Shown: positions 8,377 to 17,810 of the stretch, in pieces
Numbering within the stretch: position 1 is the first letter of the stretch
Layout: each line of letters begins with the position of its first letter
Source of the DNA: Flavisphingopyxis sp963800335
Lineage (GTDB): Bacteria; Pseudomonadota; Alphaproteobacteria; Sphingomonadales; Sphingomonadaceae
Assembly (NCBI GenBank): GCA_963800335.1
Contig: CAWDAN010000006.1
Span: forward strand, 30,412-94,411
Direction of reading: 5' to 3'
DNA length: 64,000 nt
The notes under the pieces: model-generated
Told to the model about the DNA's origin: nothing
Seen by the model: only the letters and a program-made list of their open reading frames with translations
Database searches by the model: none
Translations under genes and position numbers: made by a program

Positions 8377-10083
8377 ATGGGTATCAACATCGGACCGCCC
8401 GAAGTCGATGAACTGAGGCCACGGATCGCCGTTATCGGCGTCGGTGGGGCGGGCGGCAACGCGATCGCCAACATGATCGCGGCGAATGTCGAAGGCGTGG
8501 ATTTCATCGTCGCCAACACCGATGCCCAGGCGCTCAACGCGTCGGCCGCCGAAAGCCGCATCCAGCTCGGTCCCGACATCACCCAGGGACTTGGCGCCGG
8601 TTCGCGCCCCGAAATCGGCCGCGCCGCCGCCGAGGAAACGATCCTTTCGGTCGAGCAGGCGCTCGAAGGCGCACATATGTGCTTCATCGCTGCGGGCATG
8701 GGCGGCGGCACCGGAACCGGTGCTGCTCCGGTCATCGCCAAGGCCGCGCGCGACCGCGGCATCCTGACTGTCGGCGTCGTCACCAAGCCGTTCACCTTCG
8801 AAGGCTCGCGCCGGATGCGTTCGGCCGATGCCGGGATCGAGGAACTGCAGGCCAATGTCGACACGCTGATCGTCATTCCCAACCAGAACCTGTTCCTCGT
8901 CGCCAATCCGAACACGACCTTCAAGGAAGCGTTCCAGATGGCCGACGAAGTGCTCCAGCAGGGCGTTCGCGGCATCACCGACCTGATGGTCATGCCGGGC
9001 CTGATCAACCTCGATTTCGCCGACGTCCGCTCGGTCATGCACGAAATGGGCAAGGCAATGATGGGTACCGGCGAAGCCGAAGGCGACGGCCGCGCGCTCG
9101 AAGCTGCCGAAAAGGCGATCGCCAATCCGTTGCTCGACGGCGTTTCGATGCGCGGCGCCAAGGGGGTCATCATTTCGATCACCGGCGGCGAAGACATGCG
9201 CCTGATGGAAGTCGACGAAGCCGCCAACCACATTCGCGAGCTGGTCGATCCCGAAGCCAACATCATCTGGGGTTCGGCGTTTAACGATCAGCTTGAGGGC
9301 AAGATCCGCGTTTCGGTCGTCGCGACCGGCATCGATGCCGACGCCGATGCCGATCGCGCGCCGGTCAGCCGCGCCTTTTCGTTCCCGCCGCGCAAGCAGG
9401 CACCGGAAGCTCCATCCGAAACCGCGCCGACGAGCGTCGACGAAGCGCCGGCCGATGACGATGTCGTCACCGCAAGCGATTCCGCCGATGACAGCGCCGA
9501 TCAGGCGACCGGCTTTGCCAGCGATCACGGCTTCGACGATGGCGCCGACGAAGACACGGGCGTTTCCTACGATGCGCCGCCACCGCGCCAGGGCTTTGCG
9601 CCTGCCGCGCCGCGCCAGCCAGAAGCAACGCCGTCGTACGACGACACCGGAGCTGAAGCCGATCATGGCTCAAGCGCCGACGCAGATTCCGAACCGCTCG
9701 AGCTTTCCGAAGAGGTGGACCGCGCATCGTCCGACGATGTCCCGCCGTTCCGGCCGGCCGCTACGCCCAAACGCCAGGCGATTCCGACCTATGACGACAC
9801 TGCGCCCGAACCAATTCCGGGCCTGTCGATCCGCGATCGACTGCGCCAGAGCCAGGACGACGGGCAGCAAAGCCCCGCGCCGACCGACGACGAATTGGTC
9901 CTCGACAGCCCGACGACGCCAGCTCCTGCAGCCTCGAGTGCCAAGGGTGGCGGGACGCTGTTCGAACGGATGTCGCGACTTTCGCGCGGCGCGCCCAAGA
10001 GCGATGCCGAAAGCGACGGCGACGACGACGATGGCGATGCCCTCGAAATCCCGCGCTTCCTTAATCGGCAGAACAATCAATAG
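8377..10083 (+). CDS. ftsZ: Cell division protein FtsZ with a long acidic linker
   Basis: 568 residues. FtsZ is the tubulin-like GTPase that forms the cytokinetic Z ring. The GTP-binding core covers about residues 1-320, with VIGVGGAGGNAIANM at the N terminus and the tubulin signature AGMGGGTGTGAAPVIA near residue 110. About 230 residues rich in Asp, Ala, Pro and Ser follow. The protein closes with EIPRFLNRQNNQ, the conserved C-terminal peptide that binds FtsA. The length is well above the 380-400 of enterobacteria, but long linkers are common in alphaproteobacteria. The ATG at 8377 is preceded by a GAGGGGAG ribosome-binding site. Confidence 0.97.
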   Translation: MGINIGPPEVDELRPRIAVIGVGGAGGNAIANMIAANVEGVDFIVANTDAQALNASAAESRIQLGPDITQGLGAGSRPEIGRAAAEETILSVEQALEGAHMCFIAAGMGGGTGTGAAPVIAKAARDRGILTVGVVTKPFTFEGSRRMRSADAGIEELQANVDTLIVIPNQNLFLVANPNTTFKEAFQMADEVLQQGVRGITDLMVMPGLINLDFADVRSVMHEMGKAMMGTGEAEGDGRALEAAEKAIANPLLDGVSMRGAKGVIISITGGEDMRLMEVDEAANHIRELVDPEANIIWGSAFNDQLEGKIRVSVVATGIDADADADRAPVSRAFSFPPRKQAPEAPSETAPTSVDEAPADDDVVTASDSADDSADQATGFASDHGFDDGADEDTGVSYDAPPPRQGFAPAAPRQPEATPSYDDTGAEADHGSSADADSEPLELSEEVDRASSDDVPPFRPAATPKRQAIPTYDDTAPEPIPGLSIRDRLRQSQDDGQQSPAPTDDELVLDSPTTPAPAASSAKGGGTLFERMSRLSRGAPKSDAESDGDDDDGDALEIPRFLNRQNNQ

Positions 10084-10196
10084 GCTGGTGCCGGTCGGAA
10101 TGATGGCAGGCTCGACAGGATGGATGGTGCCGCTTTCGCGACCGGCTGCGGGCTGTGTTGCGCGCCATTCAGCCTGCGGCGTTATAGACTGACCGG

Positions 10197-11999
10197 GTGA
10201 CTTTGCTTCTTCATCCCCTGTTCCGCTTCCCCGCGCTTGCGCTGGTGACAGCGGCTATCGCTGTTCCCGCTAGCGCCCAGGTGCAGCCGGCCCACGTCGC
10301 CACACCCGCCGAACGCGCAGCGTTCCAGGAACGCGCCGATGCGCAGAAGAAGCTCGCCGGCGCGCTGTCGCGGATCGCACAGGATGGCAACAACGGCTTC
10401 GCGCTGCTCGATGCGGGCGAGGCGGCGATCGCGCTTAACGATCCGCAGGCGGCACTCGGCTTTCTAGCCCGCGCAGAGCACGCCATGCCGCGCGAGGCGC
10501 GGGTCAAATCGGCGCTCGGCGCGGCGATGATGGGAATCGGCAAGGACGACCAGGCGCTGCGCTATTTTGGTGAAGCCGAAAGCCTCGGCGCGCGCGAACA
10601 GACGTACCTCGGCGAGCGCGCGCTGGCCTACGAACTCAGCGGCGATGGTGCCGCGGCACAGCGCGACTATCGCGCCGCGCTCGCGATCAAGCCGGGCGAT
10701 CCGACGCTGACGCGCAATTATGCGCTGTCGATGGGAATTGCCGGCAACAGCAAGGCGGCCCTCGCCATCCTCAACCCGTTGCTGGCCAGTCAGGATCGCG
10801 CTTCCTGGCGCGCGCAAGCCTTCATTCTCGCGATGAACGGGCAGACCGGCGAAGCCGCCAAAACCGTCGATGCGATCATGCCCGCCGAGCTGGCGCGCGA
10901 TATCAAGCCCTATCTTGCGCGGATGGACAACCTGACCCCCGAGCAAAAGGCCGCTGCGGTGCATCTCGGCAAGTTTCCCACCGGACCGCTAGCTCCTTCG
11001 AACGTCCGCCTTGCTTCGGCCGACACCCGCGTTCCCGCCCCTGCATCGAGCCGCAAGCCGACGCGCGCCGAGCGCAATGCCGCCCGCCGTGCAGAGCGCG
11101 ACAAGGCCCAGCGCGACAAGGCGGCGAGGGCAGTGCCCGTACCAGCCGGCAGCACGACGTTGACGCGCGGTCGGCGCACGGTCGTCACTAGCCCGGCTGC
11201 GCAGGTCGTCCCCCAACCGGCAGCTCCTAGTCCGCAGCCGGCCGCCACCCAGGTCGCCCAGCGCGCCGAGCCGATCCGCTCGACGCAGCTGCCGCCGTCG
11301 TCGGCAGTCCAGCCCGGCTTCAGCGGTAACGCCAGCGCCAGCGCAGCGCCGTCGCTGCCGCCCGCGCAGGAAATCACGATCGCGCCGCGCACGATGCCAA
11401 GCGCGCCGAGCGCTACGTCAACGTCGGTCTATGGCCCAGCGAGCCCGACCGCGATCGCGCCTGCACCCGAAAAATCGCTGTTCGATATCGTCAACGCGAT
11501 CGACGTGGCCCCAGCTTCGGAGAGTCCGCCGACGGCCGCGCTGAGTGCCGCGGAGCTTGAGCGGATCAAGCAGGAGGCGCTCGCCGAACAGGCCGCCGAG
11601 GAGAAGCGCGCGGCGGTCGAGAAGGCCAAGACGCAGGCAGCCGCGAAAGCAAGGCAGGAGGCCGATGCCAAGGCAAAGGCCGAAGCCGATGCGAAGAAGG
11701 CCGAGAAACTGGCCAAGGCGGCCAATCCGGCGCGCTTCTGGGTCCAGGTCGCGACCGGCGGCGAAGTGAAGGCGCTGGCGTTCGATTTCCGTCGCCTCGC
11801 CAAGAAATATGCCGAACAGTTCAAGGGCCAGGACGGCTGGACGTCGCAATGGGGACAGACGCGCCGCCTCGTCGTGGGACCGTTCGACGGCCTGAAGGAA
11901 GCCAAGGCCTGGGACGTCGCTTATCGCAAGGCGGGCGGCGATTCGTTCACCTGGTCGAGCACCGACGGTTTGGAGGTCGAAAAGCTTCCGGGCAAGTGA
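10197..11999 (+). CDS. Exported TPR protein with a C-terminal SPOR domain
   Basis: 600 residues starting at GTG. A signal peptide (LFRFPALALVTAAIAVPASAQ) is followed by about five TPR-like helix pairs over residues 40-230. A disordered Ala/Pro/Gln-rich stretch spans about 260-440, and a Lys/Ala/Glu-rich coiled segment precedes a SPOR domain at about 510-595 (ARFWVQVATGGEVKALAFDF... RRLVVGPFDGLKEA). SPOR domains bind denuded septal peptidoglycan, so a periplasmic role at the division site is likely. Position directly after ftsZ fits this. I do not recognise a specific gene name. Confidence 0.8.
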   Translation: MTLLLHPLFRFPALALVTAAIAVPASAQVQPAHVATPAERAAFQERADAQKKLAGALSRIAQDGNNGFALLDAGEAAIALNDPQAALGFLARAEHAMPREARVKSALGAAMMGIGKDDQALRYFGEAESLGAREQTYLGERALAYELSGDGAAAQRDYRAALAIKPGDPTLTRNYALSMGIAGNSKAALAILNPLLASQDRASWRAQAFILAMNGQTGEAAKTVDAIMPAELARDIKPYLARMDNLTPEQKAAAVHLGKFPTGPLAPSNVRLASADTRVPAPASSRKPTRAERNAARRAERDKAQRDKAARAVPVPAGSTTLTRGRRTVVTSPAAQVVPQPAAPSPQPAATQVAQRAEPIRSTQLPPSSAVQPGFSGNASASAAPSLPPAQEITIAPRTMPSAPSATSTSVYGPASPTAIAPAPEKSLFDIVNAIDVAPASESPPTAALSAAELERIKQEALAEQAAEEKRAAVEKAKTQAAAKARQEADAKAKAEADAKKAEKLAKAANPARFWVQVATGGEVKALAFDFRRLAKKYAEQFKGQDGWTSQWGQTRRLVVGPFDGLKEAKAWDVAYRKAGGDSFTWSSTDGLEVEKLPGK

Positions 12000-12012
12000 T
12001 AGGTGGGTCGGC

Positions 12013-13206
12013 GTGACCGACCTCCAGACCAGTTCGCCCTATGCTTCGAACCCCGCCGACAGCCGAGGCCGACAGCATGCCCAACCGGGTTCTTCGGGCG
12101 AGCAGCGCGGCCCGCGCGACGCCTTTCAGCGCGACCGCGACCGCATCATCCATTCGACCGGGTTTCGCCGCCTGCGCCACAAGACGCAGGTGTTCATTTC
12201 GCCCGACGGCGATCATGATCGCGTCCGCCTGACCCACAGCCTCGAAGTCGCCCAGATCGGGCGCACGATCGCCCGCGCGCTCGGCCTCAACGAGGACCTG
12301 ACCGAAGCGCTTTGCCTGGCGCACGACATCGGCCATCCGCCGTTCGGCCATGCTGGCGAAAAGGCGCTCAAGGCCGCGCTCGCCGATCATGGCGGTTTCG
12401 ATCACAACGGCCAGACGCTGCGCATGGTGACGCTGCTCGACAGCCCCTATCCGCGCTTTGCCGGCCTTAATCTCAGTTGGGAAACGCTCGAAGGCCTCGC
12501 CAAGCATAACGGCCCGGTGACGGCGCCGGGCTGGGCGTTGGCCGAAGCCGACGCCGCGTTTGCGCTCGACCTTGGTACATATGCCTCGCTTGAGGCGCAG
12601 GTCGCCGCGGTGGCCGACGACATCGCCTACGACAATCACGACATCGACGACGGGCTGCGCGCGGGCCTGTTGACGCTCGACCGGCTGCTTGCCGAGGAGC
12701 CGTTCATCGCCGCGACATGGGAGCGCGTCAGCGCGGCCTATCCCGATGTGTCCGAAGACTTGCGCGCGCGCGAACTGGTCCGCTCGCAAATCGGCGCGAT
12801 GGTCAATGACGTCATCGAACAGACCAAGGCGACGATTGCAGAGACGAACCCCGCGAGCGTCGATGACGTGCGGGGTGCCGGCCGGACGATCGCCGGTTTC
12901 TCCCCGCAGATGGCGCGCGACGAACGGGCGCTCAAATCGTTCATGTACGCCAATCTCTACCATCATGACGCGCAACTCGCCGCCGCCGACGCCGCCGAAA
13001 CGGTGATCGCGGGCCTGTACGATGCCTATGCGCACGATCCGCAGCTGATCGACGCCGACTGGTTCGATCGCCTACCGCGCGACCAGCCCGGCCACGCACG
13101 CCATATCGCAGATTATATCGCGGGCATGACCGATCGCTTCGCCTGCGCCCGTTTTGCCGGGATCCACGGCAAGGCGGCGCTTCCCGCGATCATGCGTCTG
13201 GCCTGA
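12013..13206 (+). CDS. dgt: dGTPase-like HD-domain triphosphohydrolase
   Basis: 397 residues from a GTG start. The family hydrolyses dNTPs (dGTP in E. coli) to deoxynucleoside and triphosphate. The N terminus RDRDRIIHSTGFRRLRHKTQVF and the following DGDHDRVRLTHSLEVAQIGR are typical of bacterial Dgt-like proteins. The HD metal site is CLAHDIGHPPFGHAGE near residue 110, and the second half of the site is VAAVADDIAYDNHDIDDG. It lies 13 bases after the SPOR gene and is probably co-transcribed with it. Substrate preference cannot be read from the sequence. Confidence 0.88.
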   Translation: MTDLQTSSPYASNPADSRGRQHAQPGSSGEQRGPRDAFQRDRDRIIHSTGFRRLRHKTQVFISPDGDHDRVRLTHSLEVAQIGRTIARALGLNEDLTEALCLAHDIGHPPFGHAGEKALKAALADHGGFDHNGQTLRMVTLLDSPYPRFAGLNLSWETLEGLAKHNGPVTAPGWALAEADAAFALDLGTYASLEAQVAAVADDIAYDNHDIDDGLRAGLLTLDRLLAEEPFIAATWERVSAAYPDVSEDLRARELVRSQIGAMVNDVIEQTKATIAETNPASVDDVRGAGRTIAGFSPQMARDERALKSFMYANLYHHDAQLAAADAAETVIAGLYDAYAHDPQLIDADWFDRLPRDQPGHARHIADYIAGMTDRFACARFAGIHGKAALPAIMRLA

Positions 13207-13236
13207 TCGCATTTCGAACTTCGGCCCGAAGCGGCG

Positions 13237-13422
13237 CTAGAAATCGATCGCGATGCCGTTGCGTTCCCAGTCGCCATAGCGGACCGGGTCGGTGCCGAGC
13301 GGATCGTTGTCGAGATCGACGCGCGCCGGCTTGGGTGGCGGCGTGTTGGTCCAGCGCGCCGGTGGCCGCACCGTATCGGGGCGTTTGGTGGCGCGAGGGC
13401 GGGAAGCGGCATCGTCGGTCAT
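13237..13422 (-). CDS. Small DUF1674 protein, SDHAF4-like succinate dehydrogenase assembly factor
   Basis: 61 residues on the opposite strand to its neighbours. The C terminus DPVRYGDWERNGIAIDF matches the hallmark of DUF1674/SDHAF4 proteins, which help assemble the flavinylated SdhA subunit. The N terminus is Pro/Lys/Arg-rich and probably disordered. A longer in-frame extension upstream exists but is of low-complexity Arg/Ala composition and overlaps the rsmB promoter side, so I chose the ATG at 13422. It converges with dgt and diverges from rsmB. Confidence 0.75.
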   Translation of the reverse strand: MTDDAASRPRATKRPDTVRPPARWTNTPPPKPARVDLDNDPLGTDPVRYGDWERNGIAIDF

Positions 13423-13514
13423 GTCATCGATATAGGCGTTGTGCCCGCTTGGCGAAAGGCCGCGCATGCGCGCAAATGCTTGGCGCGCCGCTCGCGCTGG
13501 CCTAGGGCGGCGCG

Positions 13515-14870
13515 ATGGCGCATCCTCCCCGACAGAACCGTCCCGATCAATCGCAGGCCTGGCGTGGGCCGAAACGGCCGCGCCCCAAGCGCGAGACCGA
13601 AACGCGCGAGGTGCCGGGGCTTCCCGCACGCCGCGCGGCATTGAAGATCATCGACGCGGTGCTGCATCGCGGCGAGTCGCTCGACCGCGTCGCCAACGGC
13701 GCAACGCAGGGCATGCCGGCGCAGGCCGACCGTGCACTGGCTATCGCCATCGCGATCGAGGTACTGCGCCATTTGCCCGCGCTCGACGCGCTGATCGACG
13801 GCGCGATGCGCAATCCAGTCGACAGCAACGTCAAGGTGCGTTCGGTCATGCGGCTCGCGCTCGTCCAGCATTTCAAGATGGCGACCCCGCCGCACGCGAT
13901 CCTCGCGACCGCCCTGCCGTTGCTCGAGGGCGGCCCGCGCCGGCTGGCGCACGGCGTGCTCGGCACGATTTTCCGTTCCGAAGCAAGGCTGCCCGAGATC
14001 GCCGAATTGCCGCAGCCCGTCGCCGAACGCTGGCAGGCAGCATGGGGCGATGCGATGGTCGCTGCGGCGAGCGAGGCGTTCGGCCACCAGCCGCCGATCG
14101 ACCTGACGCTGCGCGACGCAGGCGAGACTGAGCAATGGACCGAGACGCTCGGCGGGACGAGCCTGATGCCCGGACATGTCCGGCTCGACACGCCCGGATC
14201 GATCGCTGCGCTCGACGGCTACGACGCGGGCGCCTGGTGGGTCCAGGATATCGCCGCGGCGATCCCCGCGCGCTTGCTCGGGAGCGGCGATGGCAAGACC
14301 GTGCTCGACCTGTGCGCCGCACCGGGGGGAAAGAGCCTGCAACTCGCCGCCGCCGGATGGAATGTGGTTGCGGTCGACAAGTCGGCCAAGCGGCTCGAAC
14401 GCATGGCCGAAAATATCGCGCGCTCGGGCCTGACGGTCGCAACGACCGCCGCCGATATCCTCGAATGGCAGCCCGAGCGACAAGCCGACGCGGTGTTGCT
14501 CGATGCGCCGTGCAGCGCGACCGGCATTTTCCGGCGCCATCCCGATGTCCTCTACCGCGTCCGCGACGATGATATCGCCGCGCTCGCCGAACTCCAGGCC
14601 GCGACGCTCGCGCGCGCTGCGCAATGGGTGAAGCCCGGCGGCAGCCTGATCTACGCGACCTGCTCGCTTGAACCCGCCGAAGGCGAGGCGCAGGCAAGGG
14701 CCTTTGTTGCGGCGCATGACGGTTGGTCGATCGACCCGATCGCGGCCGACGAAGTTGCGCCGGGGATGACGATCGCGCCCGAGGGCTGGCTCAGGATTGC
14801 GCCGCCGATGCTCGCCGAAGAGGGCGGCGCCGACGGCTTTTTCATCGTACGGCTGACGCGCGCGAAATAA
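13515..14870 (+). CDS. rsmB: 16S rRNA (cytosine-967-C5)-methyltransferase RsmB
   Basis: 451 residues. The N-terminal NusB-like RNA-binding region (AALKIIDAVLHRGESLDRV... SVMRLALVQHF) is followed by a Rossmann methyltransferase domain. The SAM motif is VLDLCAAPGGKSLQLAAAG, and the two catalytic cysteines lie in DAPCSATGIFRRHPDV and ATCSLEPAEGE. The substrate of this family is C967 of 16S rRNA; closely related Fmu-type enzymes cannot be wholly excluded. It is divergent from the DUF1674 gene. Confidence 0.9.
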   Translation: MAHPPRQNRPDQSQAWRGPKRPRPKRETETREVPGLPARRAALKIIDAVLHRGESLDRVANGATQGMPAQADRALAIAIAIEVLRHLPALDALIDGAMRNPVDSNVKVRSVMRLALVQHFKMATPPHAILATALPLLEGGPRRLAHGVLGTIFRSEARLPEIAELPQPVAERWQAAWGDAMVAAASEAFGHQPPIDLTLRDAGETEQWTETLGGTSLMPGHVRLDTPGSIAALDGYDAGAWWVQDIAAAIPARLLGSGDGKTVLDLCAAPGGKSLQLAAAGWNVVAVDKSAKRLERMAENIARSGLTVATTAADILEWQPERQADAVLLDAPCSATGIFRRHPDVLYRVRDDDIAALAELQAATLARAAQWVKPGGSLIYATCSLEPAEGEAQARAFVAAHDGWSIDPIAADEVAPGMTIAPEGWLRIAPPMLAEEGGADGFFIVRLTRAK

Positions 14871-14881
14871 TTATCGACTTG

Positions 14882-14940
14882 CGCTCGCCCTGAGCTCGTC
14901 GAAGGGGATCGCGGGGGCTTCGACAGGCTCAGCCTGAGCG
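14882..14940. repeat. REP-like imperfect inverted repeat
   Basis: Two 23-base arms, at 14882-14904 and 14918-14940, pair as an imperfect hairpin; the arms share CTTCGAC at the tip and GCTCAG in the middle. The same type of unit (CTTCGACAGGCTCAG and its complement) is a dispersed extragenic palindrome in many sphingomonads. It lies just after the rsmB stop and before the riboswitch, where it could also act as a weak terminator. Only one copy is seen in this window. Confidence 0.6.
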
Positions 14941-14984
14941 CTGTCGGGACAATCCGCTCTTGCGTGAGAGCGCCCAAGCGGCCT

Positions 14985-15185
14985 AAAATCGTACCCATGT
15001 GATGGGTTCCCCTTTAGCCGGGGGAAGCAAAAGGGAAGCCGGTGCGGTCGAAAGACTTAATCCGGCGCTGCTCCCGCAACTGTCATCGGAGAGCCCAAGC
15101 GCCTCTTTGCCACTGGAGACATCCGGGAAGGCGAGGCGCGACGCGGGCGGCGACCCGAGAGCCAGGAGACCTGCCCGTCGCGTCG
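14985..15185 (+). ncRNA. Cobalamin (adenosylcobalamin-type) riboswitch
   Basis: The conserved parts appear in order: GGGAAGCCGGTG, then GCGGTCGAAAG, then CGCTGCTCCCGCAACTGT, then GCCACTGG, CGGGAAGGCG and the B12 box AGCCAGGAGACCTGCC at 15160-15175. The arrangement matches the Rfam cobalamin family. Downstream, an inverted repeat at about 15242-15268 (TCCGGAC paired with GTCCGGA) sits close to the btuB start and could be the expression platform. In this class, cobalamin binding represses expression. It governs btuB and probably the membrane gene behind it. Confidence 0.95.
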
Positions 15186-15292
15186 TTCCTTCGCGCGGAC
15201 GGGTGTGCCGGGCGGACGAGGGTTTTCCTCGCGTGAGCGATGTCCGGACGGCGCGGTGTCGTCCGGATCGACAACGCGAGGGGACACGAGAC

Positions 15293-17221
15293 ATGAAATC
15301 GATACAGTATCTGGCAACGGCGGTTGTGCTGGCGCAGGCCGCGCCCGGCTGGGCGCAGGCCATCGCGCCCGACGATATCGCCTCCGGCACACAAATCGTC
15401 GTCACCGCGACGCGGTCGAGCGAGGTTGAGCCGATCGACCGGAGCGGAAATTCGGTGACCGTCATCGATGCCACCGCGATCGACCATCGCGAGGGGCGCA
15501 GCGTTGCCGAACTGCTGCGCGACGTGCCCGGCGTTGCGGTCGGCGCGACCCCCGGCCAGACGCAGCTGCGCCTGCGCGGCAGCGAGGCGAACCACGTCCT
15601 CGTGCTGATCGACGGGATCGAGGTGTCCGATCCGTTCGCGGGCGAATTCGACTTTGCCGGCCTGACCGCCGAACCGGGCGCTCGGATCGAGGTGCTGCGC
15701 GGCCAGCAAAGCGCACTCTATGGCTCCGACGCAATCGGCGGCGTCGTCCAGTATATCACTGCGTCGGGACGCGATGCACCCGGACTGAGCGCGCGCGCCG
15801 AGGCGGGAACGTTCGGCTCACTCGGCGCAGCCGCGCGCGGGGCAGGGGTTTCGGGCGCGTTCGATTATGCGATGACGGGCAGCTACACGACGAGCGACGG
15901 CAGCCCGGGCGCGCGCGGTGGCAGCCGCAATCTCGGTAGCGACAGCCGCGGCCTGGCGTTCAAATCGAACCTCGCCATCGCTCCCAACGCGCGCCTGACC
16001 GCGGTATTGCGCTATGCGCGCAACGCGGGCGATTTCAACGATGTCGGAAGCGATCCCGCCAGCCCCGATTTCGGCCTGATCGTCGATACGCCGGGGCTGC
16101 GCTTCATCAACTCGGCGCGCTACGCGTTGCTTCGCGGCGAGATCGATCTTGCCGACGGCACGTGGAAACAGGTCGTGAGCGCGCAGGTTGCCGACAGCGT
16201 ACGCGACACCTATCGCAGCGATGTCCGTACGTCGGGAAGCGAGGGGCGGCGCTACAAGGGATCGTATGAAAGCACGCTCCACTTTGGCACGGGCGCCGTC
16301 GCGCATCGCGTCACGCTGGCAGTCGATGCCGAGCGCGAAACCGCCCGCAATACCGACCCGACCGGCATGGCCTTCACCGGCCAACGCGATTTCGAAAATC
16401 TCGGGCTCGTCGGCGAATATGCGCTGGCGATGGGTCAGGGGTTCGCCTTCGGCGCGGCGGTCCGACACGACGTCAACAACCGCTTTGCCGACGTCACGAC
16501 ATATCGCCTCAACGGATCGGCGCGCATCGCCGCCGATACGCGGGCCCACGCGGCGTTCGGCACCGGCGTCAAGAATCCCGGCTTCTACGAGCTCTACGGC
16601 TATTTCGACGGACGCTTCATCGGCAATCCGGGGCTGAAGCCAGAACGCTCGACCGGCTGGGAAGCGGGCATCGAACAACGCTTTGCCGCGGATCGCGTGA
16701 CGATCGGCGCGACCTGGTTCCAAAGCCGCCTGACCGACGAGATCTTCATCACCTACCCACCGCCCAGCTTCGTGCCGACGCCAGGAAATCGCGCCGAGGT
16801 GTCGCGCCAGCGCGGCATCGAAGCTTATGCGAAGGCTCACTTGAGCCCGGCCTGGCGGATCGACGGGGCCTATACCTGGCTGCACGCGCGCGAGAACGGC
16901 GTCGAGGAAGTCCGGCGTCCGGCGCATAGCGCAAGCCTTGCGGTCGACTGGACGCCCGTCGGCAGCAGCTTCGCGGCGACGATCGTCGCACGCTATACCG
17001 GGCGCCGGCGCGATGTCGCCTTCACCGATCCTTCCTTCGTGCCGCTAACGGTGACTCTCGACGACTATCTGCTCGTCAACGCGAGCGCGCGATACGACGT
17101 CGACGCGCGCTTCACGCTGTTCGCGCGGACCGAAAACCTGTTTTCTGCAGACTATGAAGACGTGTTTAGCTATGCGACGCCCGGTCGCAGCGCGCATATA
17201 GGCATCAAGGCCCGGTTCTGA
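15293..17221 (+). CDS. btuB: TonB-dependent vitamin B12 receptor, BtuB-like
   Basis: 642 residues. A signal peptide (ATAVVLAQAAPGWAQA) is followed by the TonB box region (GTQIVVTATRSSEVE), a plug domain at about residues 45-155 (SVAELLRDVPGVAV, QTQLRLRGSEANHVLVLIDG, EVLRGQQSALYGSDAIGG) and an outer-membrane beta barrel ending in aromatic ARF. The B12 riboswitch directly upstream points to cobalamin or a cobinamide as substrate. I chose the ATG at 15293 because it starts the signal peptide; upstream in-frame codons lie inside the riboswitch. Confidence 0.92.
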   Translation: MKSIQYLATAVVLAQAAPGWAQAIAPDDIASGTQIVVTATRSSEVEPIDRSGNSVTVIDATAIDHREGRSVAELLRDVPGVAVGATPGQTQLRLRGSEANHVLVLIDGIEVSDPFAGEFDFAGLTAEPGARIEVLRGQQSALYGSDAIGGVVQYITASGRDAPGLSARAEAGTFGSLGAAARGAGVSGAFDYAMTGSYTTSDGSPGARGGSRNLGSDSRGLAFKSNLAIAPNARLTAVLRYARNAGDFNDVGSDPASPDFGLIVDTPGLRFINSARYALLRGEIDLADGTWKQVVSAQVADSVRDTYRSDVRTSGSEGRRYKGSYESTLHFGTGAVAHRVTLAVDAERETARNTDPTGMAFTGQRDFENLGLVGEYALAMGQGFAFGAAVRHDVNNRFADVTTYRLNGSARIAADTRAHAAFGTGVKNPGFYELYGYFDGRFIGNPGLKPERSTGWEAGIEQRFAADRVTIGATWFQSRLTDEIFITYPPPSFVPTPGNRAEVSRQRGIEAYAKAHLSPAWRIDGAYTWLHARENGVEEVRRPAHSASLAVDWTPVGSSFAATIVARYTGRRRDVAFTDPSFVPLTVTLDDYLLVNASARYDVDARFTLFARTENLFSADYEDVFSYATPGRSAHIGIKARF

Positions 17222-17242
17222 CCGGCATCAAGGAGTGAAAAG

Positions 17243-17803
17243 ATGACGATGACCAAATCGAACCAGGCGCTGTTGTGGACCGGTGTCCTCGCGGTGGCGA
17301 CCGTCGCCGGCGCGCCCGCCGCCGCCTGCGTGCTGCCTTTTGCCGCGACCGCCGCGGTCGCCGCGTTCACGCTCGACATCCGGCGCGCACTGGCCGCGAT
17401 CGGCCTCGTCTGGCTGCTCAATCAGGCGATCGGCTATGGCCTGATGGACTATCCGGTGACGCAATATTCGATCGGCTGGGGTGCCGCATTGCTCGGCGCC
17501 AGCGTCGCCGCGCTGGTCGCAGCGCGCTTCGTGCGCAGCGCGATCACCCAGTGGGTCGGCGACACGACGAACGATGTCGCTGCAATGGCCGCGGGCTTTG
17601 GTGCCGCGTTCGTCGTCTATGAAGGTTCGCTGTTCGCGCTGGCGCAGTTCGCCGGCGGACTCGACACGTTTGCGCCCAACATCGTCGCGACGATCGGGCT
17701 CAACGACACGCTCTGGTTCGCGCTGCTGATGGGATTGCGCTGGGTAGTCGTCAACGCCGCGCCCGCCAGCTTCGGTGAGCGTGCGGTCGTGCGTTCGATT
17801 TAG
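17243..17803 (+). CDS. Unassigned integral membrane protein in the B12 riboswitch operon
   Basis: 186 residues, 21 bases after btuB, with AAGGAG as ribosome-binding site. It is very hydrophobic with about five or six transmembrane segments; the loop between the second and third contains LNQAIGYGLMDYPVTQYSIG, which looks like the most distinctive part. There is one cysteine, near residue 29. I do not recognise the family. Riboswitch control suggests a role in cobalamin or cobinamide passage across the inner membrane, perhaps like the small S-component BtuM, which has similar size and topology. That is inference from context, not from a motif. Confidence 0.7.
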   Translation: MTMTKSNQALLWTGVLAVATVAGAPAAACVLPFAATAAVAAFTLDIRRALAAIGLVWLLNQAIGYGLMDYPVTQYSIGWGAALLGASVAALVAARFVRSAITQWVGDTTNDVAAMAAGFGAAFVVYEGSLFALAQFAGGLDTFAPNIVATIGLNDTLWFALLMGLRWVVVNAAPASFGERAVVRSI

Positions 17804-17810
17804 TCGGCAG

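Noticed and set aside
15242..15268. Hairpin before btuB as a separate rho-independent terminator
   Set aside because: No T tract follows, so it is better read as part of the riboswitch expression platform near the ribosome-binding site.
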